64,000 nt of DNA from Membranipora membranacea (Eukaryota; Bryozoa; Gymnolaemata; Cheilostomatida; Membraniporidae): assembly GCA_914767715.1 (NCBI GenBank), contig OU612073.1:5702001-5766000 (forward strand), in the 5' to 3' direction. Of this stretch, positions 38,380-50,508 are shown one piece after another; positions within the stretch are counted from its first letter, which is position 1, and the number at the start of each line of letters is the position of its first letter. A model generated the notes under the pieces. The model was not told where the DNA came from and ran no database searches. It saw nothing but the letters and a program-made list of their open reading frames with translations. Both the position numbers and the translations under genes were made by a program.

Positions 38380-41300
38380 CTAAAAGGTTTTTTCTATACA
38401 GAGGCTGAGTATTGTTAGCACCACGCTTGTCATCATATTGTCATTGATAAACAAAAGCTTAGAACTGTATTTGCACATAAAAACAGAAAATAAATAAAAT
38501 CATGAATAAGTAATTCGAGTGTCTGCGAAACTGTGGATATTTCTCGTCCAGATCTTTACATTTCTGTCGTATCATTCTAGAAAGGAATAAAAAAAGCTAT
38601 TGTGTGTTTGTAGTTCGCATAATTGGAGGAATGAATTATTGATTTAATGATTTGAAAAAAGAGATTGACTGCCGACCTTGACTTGTCAACACTATCAATT
38701 GAGATGAATTGCGAACATTTTAGCAAATAATAACTTATATGGTTGCTTGCCGTGGGACAACACGTCATGCCACGATATATTTTGGAGTCACATGGGAAGG
38801 TCCCGTACACCCTTGTTGTTTAGTACAGAGTGGAACTAAACCTATAGAAGAGTTCACAGTCAAGCTCAAAGGGTGCATTCATCAGATCTGGTGTTCGCTC
38901 ATGACTTGTTGGTAGTCAGTTGGGAAAAAAGTACATCTAAATTTTTGTATGCCACACTTCTTGCAATGACGTCACCGATGGAAGCGTTTCATAACCATTC
39001 TTTGGTACAAAGTGCATGATCCTTGTTATGCACAAGAGTTGAACCCTATGTGTATTTTGGACACTGGTTGTTTTGTGTTGCAATAGGTTTTTATTACCTG
39101 TATGTTTCAAATTTTTCCAATTGGTGATCCAGTTGCGTGGCCAAAATATACAACTGAGACTTCTTGTGTACTTTAGGCTGTTTGTTAGAGGCATCCGAGC
39201 TGCAAACGGAAGAGAAATATAAAGCTGGAAAAAATAATGACTTAAGATAAAATATTATTGCAAGTCACAGAAACCATGGGGTTTATAATGGAGTACTCAC
39301 ACACACACATGCTCATATGTAAATGCACAGGCTGAATACAGCCTCAGAAAATAATAAGAACAACTGCTCATCCAGATGCAAGGAAGTTGAGTCAACACTT
39401 AGGTTTTAAAACCGAATGGAAAATATTATCACACTTTGGAGTTGTCCAACAACTATGTAGAATAGATAACTCCTAATTTGAGTAAAAGATTTGGGTTTTT
39501 ATGAGTATTTGGTTGACAACAATGCAATGTGATTGATTTGATCCAGTGAATTGAGTCCTCAAGCCTGCACTCCATAAGAAGATATTGGTGCAGATCTCTA
39601 CCGTTTGAAGAAACTTTATCAGATCTATCTGGCTTATTTGTATTGCTGTGATAGTTAGAAGGATTAAAGACTACACAAAGACCAAAGCATGTTTAAGTCG
39701 GGCAGTTACTTATGATAAAGTTAGCCCAGAAGAGTAAGTAAGTAAGTGACTGTCTGACCATAAGATGTATTGGTCTTTGTGTCGTCTCTAAGACAGAATA
39801 CTTACAAACTTCGTCGAATGGTATCAGATCGTTTGATGGATCGTCTTCTCCTGATTGGAGCTCTAACTTGCGCCTCTTCTGGCCTTTCAACTGTTTCTAC
39901 TGATGGCATCACTGCACTGATTGTTTTTATAACAGCAACATGGCTAAAAAGAGAGATAGATTGAACAATTTCACATTGATCGCTCGCCAACAGCACATGT
40001 GAGAGGATTTAGTCTTGTTTGTTTGTCTTGTATTGATTGTATTGGTATTTATCTTACTTGAGTGTCACCAGGAATAATGGAAGGGTGTCACTAAAAAATC
40101 TCAAATTGAATAGGATAGCTACGATATGTCCCTTCCTGAAGGCTCAAATAGTCAGGTAATTACTCGTTATGGACACACTCATACTTCTGGGGTTACTGTT
40201 AAATTGTGCGTTTAAGCACTTGGGAAAATATACTACTAAATTAAAATTCTCAAGCATTTATATCCAAGTTATTTTCTGCTGAAATGTTCTGAATGGATAC
40301 CTGCTGTCCACTATGTTAGCTGTGTGTATGTTGTTATTGTTCTCTGGTTCTTGCTTGGGTTCTGGTACTGATAGTGAGGTGCGCGGGCTCCTACCCACTG
40401 CTGGTGTAGAACTACCACTATCTGATCCTGCAGGTGCGGAGCTCACTGTCACAGCTGGTAGCTCTGTGTAGTCGCTGCCGTTACTTTCCTGAGAAGTACG
40501 TCGTAGAGCGAGAGACGATGATGACTTTTTCACCATGTGCTGGAAACGTGACTTGGGATCCTGCTAAAATATAAAAATGATAACTAACTTTAGCTCAGGT
40601 CATTTTTGATTTTTTATGTCAAGTATACTAGGGAGTTTGAGTAAGCCCCTGAATTTTTTCAGTCTCCTTTAAAAAGGGGCGCCCATGCATTGCAAGAAGA
40701 GGAATTAATTATCAAAGTTAAAACGACCAACAGACCCCAAAGATCACATTACGTGACTGCCTCAATGACCATAACCATGTCCTTGCAGAGATTGATAATT
40801 TGATCATACAGATTTAAATTGTGTCACTGTGTCATTTAAAAAGTGTCATCGATCATTCATTGTTCACTGATTCAATAGGCTAATGTTCCATAGCACAGCA
40901 CCAGCAACCAACAAACAGTGTACACGAGAAGACAAATCACATGTGGTAAATCAAAGTCCTCACAGTTATTAGAGAAAAAAGTATCATCAGTTCTAGATAA
41001 GTTTTGGTTCAATTTCTCTGAATTTGGAGTTGCTCCCCTTTTGAGCCGGCAGCAGCTTGCTAGGAGCACCCCAAATGCAGGAAAATTGCATCAAACTGAA
41101 TCATCATCAGAACATAGTGTAACAGATTATTAAAACTTGTTAGAAACAGATCCCTTGAGCATGGAAACCTGCCGTAAAGTCTGGGTAATGAAGAACGGGA
41201 GTCTGCCTAGGGCCTAGCCGATACGTTTATTTAGTACTTTTAACGACTGTCAGTGAGCTTCTGTTTTATTTGCTGTTAGATTCAGGTCAGGATATAAATT

Positions 41301-44300
41301 ACAGAAAAACGAAAGATTCCTAATGGCAAGCTCCGACAAAACATTGTATGTAGGATCGTATTGTGGTGCATTGCAGACCGTTTGAGAAGATGAAATCAAG
41401 CTTAATATAGATCATGATCCAAACGACATTTTTTGAACAGCTTGTTCTTGTACTGCCTGATCATTAGTTTGTGGAATGGCCAGAATCAAGCATTGCATTT
41501 TTATTGGATGGCTAGCAGTTCCAAAATCTCAAAAGAAGGTTATATTGACCCAATACTGGGTAGCAGTTAGGTACTGTAGGTTTTCTCTACACACGATTAA
41601 AAATAAGCTTGAGGAAGAAATACTATACCATTGATTGTGAACGAGCAAAAATACTGGCAGTAGATTTAGCCTTTCGAAACTGTAAGAAAAGTATGTTAAA
41701 ACTGAAGTTGTCTGCCCATTTATCAGTTGCCACGTGGTTCCAATACTGAATAATTTTGATATCATGTTCTATAACAAATGAGTGAATATCATGAATTCTT
41801 TCAAAGCCCTGCCTCATATCCACATCTCCCTCCAAGATGAAGAATCATTCTTTTTTTTGCTTGTTTAGCGTTAACTTCCTTTATTTCTGGCATTATGTTC
41901 AACATCTTCCTGTAGTCTCACTCAGGAATTTGAAAATATCTCAGCTCGCACAGATTGCCACAATACCGCAGAGGCAAGTCAGCTTTACTATGTATCTTGC
42001 ATTTGAGTTTTAATTCCATGTAAATTTCATTGGGATTGAGACAAGAGATCAACTCTCGGCTTGGTGTTACTTACAGCAGAAAGTTGCTTCATCCCTCCTC
42101 CAGCTAAGATATTAGGCAGCGCTGTCAGAGCTACACTTGCTCTTCTCCTCCCTACTAATGTCTGAAAATAAAACAAAGACCCTGATGTTACTGCAATACA
42201 GAAATACATAGTTGCTCTACTGTTTCCAGCTTACGCTATTACAACAAAATTTGTCTTCCAGGTTACGGTCAGGATGCTTGAGATCAATTTTATTCAACAG
42301 CAGGGACCAGTTGCTGGTGTGTTGAGTCAATTGCATGCAGTTGCAAAAGCAAAAGCAAGCTAACTATTTGCAGGAGGAAATGTTTGCCTAGCATTTACTC
42401 GGCCTTATTACGTAATAAAAACCCCCACCATAGCTAGTGAAGAATGATGGTAGCTAACATTAAATCGCCCTCGGGCTGTCTTAACTAAACTCTAGCTATT
42501 ATTTACTCCTCTTGTGTAATCCCACTAGAAGAAGCAGATAACTGCTAGACGTACCTGTGTAACACCTCCCACTGTCGAGCACCTGCGTGTGATGTTCACG
42601 TTTACTGAGTTATCTCCTCCGTCCCCCACACCCCACTCCTGTGCCTTGAGTAACCTTAGTCTTGTAGCTTGGTGCTCATTACTCTCCTGTAGATTTAGTT
42701 TGCGCAGGTGCTCCACATATTCCACCATGGACTCTGATGATGTGATCAACTTCTTTTCCTGGGAAGTAACCCAAAGTTTAAAGTGATTAAACTCTCATTT
42801 TTTACCAGTAGATACATTATAATACTGGACATCGGGATCTGGTCATGTCATGATAACATACCGCAATAGCTTACAACAAGGGTACAGGAGCAATGAAAGA
42901 CTAGATCAATTTTGATCCAGTGTGCCTGGCTTCTGGTTTTATCCCTTACCACAGGTCACGACACAAACAGAGGATGTGGCGTGACCTGTGGAGGGGAGCA
43001 ACTCCGAATGCAGGCAAAATGATCTGTTATAAATCTCAGGGACAAAGTCTGAGGAGAAAAGAACGTTCTGGTAACTCCGCATAGTGAGCTAAAAAGTGAC
43101 AGTGTTTGAGCTTCTGAGATTCAGCAGTAGCCTATATATTACCTGTGAGGTGTGCAAAGGAAGGTAAATAAAAAATATCATCAATACGAATGACTTCAAG
43201 AGTGAATAGTCGGAAAAAACTTTGCTAGAATTATTAACCAGTTTTTTAAGCAGGGCAGAAAATAGCTAAGCATCTGAGCCAGCTATGTGGATACTATGGA
43301 ATGTCACTACCAGCAACCCAGACAGACTTTGAGCACTAAGTGTATAGCAGTATGGAGAAACTGGATGAGGATGAAATATATTACCTGTTTGACTGCTCCT
43401 TCAGTCTCTGCTTTACTAGCCAGTTTTACTGTCAGCGGCATCACCGACTGTAATCTCTTCTCCAAATTCTCCAGGTCATCCTTCAACTGGGACTCCGAAT
43501 CTTTTGCAATCAGATCCTGCAAAAAAACAAAAGAGTTATTGTTCAAAGTTGTCTAGTTTCATTCTTTGTAATCAAAACACAAATCTTCAGCTAGCTAACA
43601 TTTACACATCCTCCTACCATCGCCCTAATAGCGAAAATGGGCGGCTGGGTGCTAGCTATACTCATTGAGTTACAATCAAACCAGCCAAACTTGACTAGAG
43701 CTAATACATACATATTAATGGTAAGTGAAAGTTTGCCTTTAAATCGGTATTCTTTTACAACATTGGATATGATGATGTGTTTATTTGTCTCATCAATTAG
43801 AGGAATAAAATGCTTCATGTGAGTGCTCTCTTGTTAAAAGTATGGACGGTAAAAATAAATGGATAAAAATTCATATAAAAGGTTTACATTTTTGAAAAAA
43901 CGCTATTTAAATAGTGAACACAGTTAGCTCTAAAACAAAGTTTGCGAAGGTTAACTCTGTACCGGATGGTGGAATAACGGCCTGATGGGCATTGAGTAAA
44001 TGTCAACATGGGAGTTTGTTCGGTTGCCACCATGCGAAGACTCTCTGAGACATGTATGACAGTGTGAAAGAGTCACATATAAGCGAACTAATCATACCAC
44101 ATTGAAGTTGTCTCTTCTTGTACGAGTAAACCTGAATTCATTGCAACAAATATTTTAAAAGTGGCTGAATTCTACATATATGACAGAAAGGGCTGCCAGC
44201 CATTGCTAAGCACACAAGGAGTACTTTTTTTTACAGAAATCAGATTGTTTTAAGGTGAATAACTATTACAGGGTTCTCGCATGCATTATTACAACAGAAT

Positions 44301-47300
44301 ACAGGCTGTTTTGAAGTAGGTAATCAGCTTGCCCCCTTAATATGTCAATGTTTCTATAATTACACCTATTGATGCCAAATAGCCCAGATGCCAATATGCT
44401 TAATCTCATGTTATGCATAGATGAGGGGGTAACATAGCATACGGTAATGGTAACATATTTACAGTGTCTGAGTATGTAATTGTTATCCGATTCGGACAAG
44501 AAACTAAGAACATTACCTGATTTCAGGCTTCGGTAAATCACCACTAGCTTTATAGTCTAAGTGGTCAGATAGCTGCACTGGGAGTTAGCCATTTCATTAT
44601 CAACCGCTTGTAAAATGAGTTGTAATTTTATGCCACAAACTCTCAGTGCAACAGTCTGAGAATTTATGGTCTAAACACACTTAAGCGGATTTTACGGTGG
44701 ATGCGGTCGCGGAATACGCAATGACCGCTTTGCAACCGCATACCATTCTCACTTTCTAAAAACCATGTTTTGCATTTAAAAGTATTATTTTCTCATTCAT
44801 CTTTCTGGTAGTTAGGAATGAAGTTCGGTCAGCAAAAATAAAGGACTTTCTAACGTTGTTGTGAACTCGGCAACGAAACGATCCAAGTACCAAGTTGATG
44901 ATTAGCTGTAGATTTAGGATACACAGTACAAGAACCAATTTGTCGCTTATTACGCTGTCAAATCCATTTCCAACTGATTTGTACTATAATTCTGAAAACA
45001 AATACCCTGCTAGGCCATAGACACTTGATGCAAACTCGCATTGCTAGTTTTAACTTAGACTTCATCCTGCCAGAGAAAAAACAATACTGAAACTTGGCTC
45101 ACTACATCAAACGAAATTTCCGGGAGACGCCTGGTGCAACAGCGCAGGGAAATTAGTTTGGTAGCAGGCTGGTGATGCCAATTAATCTGATGGGCTGGGC
45201 ATTGAAATTCCCTCTCATCGGGCTGGCAGTTTTTACCTTGGGTGGTACAGTGATGAATTTATCAAGCAAAATACTGATTTTTGGCTTGATATGTTGATCA
45301 CAACACCACATCCCATAAGCCATACATTATGCCGATTAGATCGGAACATGACACTATGATTCATGTTTTGCTATCGGCATTCGGCAATGTTGGCTACATA
45401 TCAGGAAAATGATGCTATCAAGCAGTTATCTAGTCTACATTTGGTCCAGACTGGTCCAGCTGTTGATACCTATACATATACTCTGAAACACATTACTAGC
45501 CCATCTACAAAATAATTGCATTAGGTGCAAGGTGATACATATTAGGTAGAGTATTAGGTATTATGTATTAGGTATTAGGTATTATGTATTAGGTATTAGG
45601 TATTATGTCCTATCCATGTTCATGAACATGTTTTCAGGGAAATACCATGCAATTTGAAATAAGAAGACAACTGGGCAGCCAAACAAGGACAATAAACCAT
45701 AGTCATACTGCTGGAATTATTCTGTTATTGTTTGGCAATGTGTGTTACAACCATAGTGTTTTGTCTATGGTTACATCTACAGTGCATTTCAATGACTGGC
45801 TTGTTATTTTATATATTTCACTTAATACAAGACTGGTGCTGCAATGTATGGACATTCTAAAATTACCTCAGCATAACTTTGGATTGTCTGGAGCCATGAT
45901 AGGGGTGAACCATCATAGGTTAGAATATACACAAGTGCTCATAGTGTTAAAGTATTTACGATCCATGATGGTATGTTATGTTATGAAATCCAACCCAGGG
46001 TTTGGCTTCAAGCAGTAAACACCACATAAGTGACAAATATAACAGCACTATTAATATACATACGCAACAAACAATAAGCTTTTGTTGTTGGTGTTAGCAG
46101 CCCTCACTTTCTATGACTATAGGCTACCGACCTCCCAGGCCTGACAATAAGTAACCCTGCAGGTAGCTCACATAGCTGATACAGGCCGGTAGTTCTAGAG
46201 GTGGCAGGGACACTCTGCCTCCCCTAGAATGCTGAGTACCTAGGCATAAAAATGCTTTAATTTAATATTCCGTGTCAGAATTAGCTCATTTAGGACTTGA
46301 TACTATATCATTAAAACGCTTTTGGAGGCTAAGGACGAGAGGGGGTCTCAGGAGGAGCTTACAATACCCAACCTAGTGCTACTTCACACCTTCAAGGACT
46401 CCCCCTACCATTTTACCTAAACTATACGACCCTGTGATAGGCTAACAATAATATGACATTAATACCATAAAGAATTCAGCTAGTTTACATCTTGCTGTGG
46501 TATGTTTTGCATTTCAATAACCGAATATTGATAATAATAACGTACAGATTTTGATATTACTTGATAGCCTGCAGAGCTTAGAGTGCAAATAATATATTAT
46601 AATACCTAGCATCTGCGAAACATACAAACTATTTGATGCTGATGTACTTCTAGCCTGTATTGACAAGCTTGGGTGGGAGGTAGACCAGTCACCCGCATCA
46701 ACAAAGCTTTACAAGAGAGGCTAATGCCGTTCTTACCCTGATTTCTTCCAGTATTGAGTTGATTTGATTTTTGAGAAATTCTTCAGAGGTTACCCGGTTA
46801 TGTTTACATTGCTCCATGCGCTTCTCCAGCGTCTGTTTCTCTGTGGCGAAACCTGACGTCAGCAAAACAAACTTAGACTCCAGAGCTTCTATACTCATAT
46901 CTCTACAATACATATTGCAAGAAAAAACAGTCATTAGGGTTTTTGGAAATCCTGTTAAGGAAGAGTCACGGAGGTTAGCAAATATTGACTTTCTATATAC
47001 CGTTGGAAAGCTCTATAATGAGGACGATGTTAATACAGACGTCTGACGATATGGCCTTGGCAATGAGTGTGAGCGTCTGGACGGACGGAAGTGCTGATAC
47101 GATGTGGGACTTGGATGCAGTGCATACTAGGCCCAGGAACCTTATTGATTCGTGGTACACAACAGTATCTCATCTCGGAATTTTTTTATACTGGGATGTG
47201 AATTATCAGGGTAGCTAGCCTATGTGTTTTCAAGGACAAGTGCATATAATACCAATTTTCACATACCCCCCCCCCCATCCCCGCAAGCTGGTACCTTCAC

Positions 47301-50300
47301 ATTTCTGAGTCTACCATTGAAAGATTAGAGAAATCCCAGTGTATGTGTATGATATGCCCAAACATTAACAACTACGCCGATTGTCTGACAACTGAAGTCT
47401 TATCCAGGCATTAAAAAAATGTTATCAGTGAAATAAGGACCTTACGAAAACCCCTTAAATATAGGTATACTTCTAAACCATGTCCATCAACAGTAATTAT
47501 GATAACTGCTAACTATGGTAAAAGCACATGACATGCCTTTTTTATTCTGCCTTCTCTTCGACCTAGCCGTCATAACTTTTTGACTGATAACTTTTTCATA
47601 ATCCTATGCAACAATGTTTTTATTTGTAAATTTCTCGTAAAGTAGGGATTTCACTTGTTAGAAACACATTGTCTTATTCGTGGTAACGTTCACTGATCAG
47701 TGTAAATACAGCAAATCAAAGTTATTATCATCATCATACAGGCGTGTGAAAGCCAAAAGTTCAAAATGTGTGCAAGAATTAATCGGTCATAGTGTCACAG
47801 TGAGGTCTAACAAATTAAACCTTAGCTTTCACCGTTTAAATTATAGGGACCAGGGTTAACTGTTTCTAGGATAAAATGTTGGCATCTAATCATTAGTGGG
47901 CGTAATAGCGATGTCATTATGTGGATAATCTAATAAACTATAGGAGGTACAAAACGGTGAGGGAGTGCAGTTATCTGAGCTCAGCAAGGCTAGACAAGGT
48001 TGATTGCAGGGTAATATTTAGTATGCAGCACTGTGGCGTCAGTGTTTCCGGCTTATCATCAACCACCAAACAAAAGACCCCAATCCTATCCACATCATGA
48101 TTCCCCAAGCATGCAACAGCAATCTAACCAGGCATAGCGTTTGGATAAACCAAATATAGACTTTCTTCGAGTAATTTCAATTTTCCAATATTTATAGGCT
48201 AGGGCCACGTGACAAGGTTAGTTTATGACTGGCTTGAGTCAGGTCGACAATTTTTCCGAAACCGAGGAGATAAGACATTGTTTGTCTTATCTCCTACTCA
48301 AAGTTAGTTGTAGTGGGTGAGATAAAGAAATTTGCAACGTTTGGCAAATTCATGATTGTCAACTAATCATCATACACAAAAAATGGTCTTTCATACACAT
48401 GTATTTCATACCTTGCGTCGATCTCGTCAGGTTCCGAAAATCTGCCGAACACTTTTCTATGCGGTGATCCTGCTTTTGTATCACATCCATCTTCAGACTT
48501 GGTGTCTCCTGATGAGTTGAGATTTATCCCATCTTCATTGTTATTATGACTAGAGTCCAAGGAGGGTTTTTTTGGACCTAATTGTGGAGGCATGCTGGGA
48601 GATTTAGACTTATCTCCCTCGCTTGCCTCTGATGAGTCTTTTGTAGTAGACTGTAGACTTTGTTCAGCAGCAGTAGAGCTAGACTCCTGAGGGGGCTGAT
48701 CTAATGTGGATGTGGACGGTTCAGTGTTTGCCGCTGAAGTGCTGTTTAAAAAATGTTGTGGTACGCCTAAAAGGTGGTTGTTTGTGTGTCTACCTGTCGC
48801 GGATAAATCCATGTTATTCTCGTAAAACTCATAAAGAGAGGGCGAAGTATTTCCTGTTAGTGCTTGCTGTATCCTCAACTTAGTGGCTAAGTCTATCGGC
48901 AGCCCGCTGACTGAATCACCATTGTGTCTATTCATCATACCAGCAGCATTACACTTGGTATCTATAACTGCTTGAGTAATGGGTGTGTTGTTGTTGTTAA
49001 TTTTCACCTCAGAAAGTTCTGCTGCAATTTTTGCAGAGTTCAGCGGAGGTTTCTCACATGCCACCTGGCTTTGTTTATCACTACTGGTTACCTCAGGTTC
49101 GTCGATGTGGTCTTCGGACTCTTCCCGTAGACTTGGCATCAAAGTTGGTCGACTTGAAATCCTCAGTAAGTCCCGGGTGTTACCCGATTGGCCAGTCTAA
49201 AATAAACACAAGACTGTTAATCGCAATAATGCCACAATATACTGCTTACCAAGACTGATAACGTTGAAAGTCAGTTTCCCCCAGAATTAACACCAATTGA
49301 ATGATGAAAAGTTGCCAATACTCTTGCCGCCGATGATGAAGTTCCCTTTTCTTCAGCTAGAAGCTGCTGACATCCTGTATGAGGTGCAAGCAATTTACAG
49401 TTTATATCTTTTTATAGCTCAAATGATGATAATAGCTGTGATCCATGACATAACTCACTCTACTTTCTACCCACCTATGAGCAGTTTAGTTACTAGATAA
49501 TAATAGAAAACTGCTCAATAGCAAACATAAGATACTGATCAAAGTTGTGTTGCGCTGCATTACTGCCATACCTTCACACTCCAAATGTTCTAAATTAAAA
49601 ACATTTGTTACAAAAAATGTGTATGAAGTGCAATGAGTACAATATCTACATTGAATAAACTTTTTGCTTGTGACTGATTTTTGCTGTGACATTCTTGATA
49701 AAATTAGATACTCAATTAGCTTGCGGACCAAAGGGGGAAGTTAATATTATGCACTTCAATATGGAAATCCTTTTGATTCAATGAATTTTCTTACCAAAAT
49801 CAATAGTTCTAGGAAAACTTTTTGATACCTTGGGAATTATTTTGCAGTCCGTGTTGTGATATTGTTAGACAACAGATATTGTGTTATTGAAGTAAATTAG
49901 CATTTGAATTAATCGGAACTTCAATGCTAGGTCAATTCTACTGGCCTTCAACATAAAATTCATGGACAGTTTAATCAATGTTTTTTTTGCTCATTTATTA
50001 TCAATAGCCTTTAATGATCAGAGATAGTGATAAATTGAAAACAATAGTTGTTTGTGTATAGAATCTCAATAAAAAAACAGCATAAGTAAGTTGTTGTTCT
50101 ACATTACTGCATTCATAGTATTCTTAAATCATCAGTCAGTTGGTCAGGTCAGACAAAAAACACAAGGAAGTATTCTACTCCGGTCAAGACTAAAATCCCC
50201 TCACATGCTACAAGAACTACATCCAGCCAATAGCTTTGTTGCCCTGAAAGAATTCAAAAGCTCCTGTCGCCCTAGAGATATAGTTTTCCGTGGGTTCTCG

Positions 50301-50508
50301 TTGACTTACCGCTTACTCGGTCTCTCACTTTAAACTAGCGGAATGCAGTTTCGTTTTCCTTTCAAGAGTGAAGTAATACTGTTAAAACCGATACAAAATA
50401 ATTGAAATCCTAAGAGATAGTGTACCAAGATCAATGTTTTCAAAAAAAGAGGATAGTTAAAATACCCTAATCCTTTTAACTTACATCAGTTTCAGAATCG
50501 TTCTCCAT
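38380..50508 (-). CDS. IRAG/LRMP (MRVI1) family protein, about 660 residues
   Basis: Family members bind IP3 receptors at the ER or nuclear envelope; vertebrate IRAG1 is a target of cGMP-dependent kinase I. Ten exons join in phase: 50485-50508 (MENDSETD), 48412-49196, 46737-46902, 43385-43516, 42555-42758, 42075-42161, 40301-40560, 39806-39943, 39098-39199 and 38380-38464. Residues 9-269 are Ser/Asn/Gln-rich and low in order. From about 270 to 440 lies the conserved coiled-coil block (ALESKFVLLTSGFATEKQTL, KAETEGAVKQEKKLITSSES, MVEYVEHLRKL). Then come VGRRRASVALTALPNILAGG and a Ser/Thr-rich stretch. RRRAS (about 442-446) and RRRRS (exon 39806-39943) are basophilic-kinase-like sites. The last two exons rest on splice sites and phase; the end has a short hydrophobic stretch (VVLTILSLCI) just before TAG, shorter than a usual membrane anchor, so the C-terminus is uncertain. 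A 5'UTR exon may lie near 53620-53690. Confidence 0.75.
40995..41103. mobile_element. foldback MITE (GATCAAGTTT-ended family), copy 3
   Basis: The left arm is GATAAGTTTTGGTTCAATTT. The right arm on the minus strand is GATTCAGTTTGATGCAATTT, and both continue into TGAATTTGGAGTTGCTCCCC or TGCATTTGGGGTGCTCC. It lies in an IRAG-like gene intron. Confidence 0.7.
42904..43022. mobile_element. foldback MITE (GATCAAGTTT-ended family), copy 4
   Basis: The left arm begins GATCAATTTTGATCCAG and the right arm ends CCGAATGCAGGCAAAATGAT. Inside, CAGGTCACG and CGTGACCTG form a second hairpin. It lies about 150 bp upstream of the IRAG-like exon at 42555-42758. Confidence 0.65.
45537..45608. repeat. ATTAGGT-type tandem repeat
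   Basis: About nine units of the type TATTAGGTAT / TATTATGTAT run in tandem within an IRAG-like intron. The unit resembles a telomere-like TTAGG motif only in part; the spacing is irregular. Confidence 0.75.
46182..46434 (+). mobile_element. hAT-like MITE, copy 3, with 5-bp target duplication
   Basis: It starts CAGGCCGGTAGTTCTAGAGG and ends CTATACGACCCTG. TGATA lies immediately on both sides, a 5-bp target duplication. Copy 2 has the same duplication length with a different sequence (ATATC). It is 253 bp with no transposase, in an IRAG-like intron. Confidence 0.8.

Noticed and set aside
45537-45608. Interstitial telomere repeat
   Set aside because: TTAGG-like bits occur, but the unit is an irregular ATTAGGTATTATGT rather than a clean telomere array.
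45647-46018. 123-codon plus-strand ORF
   Set aside because: Opposite strand of an IRAG-like intron; no recognisable motif, no splice context, and ends next to a MITE. Chance ORF is likely.
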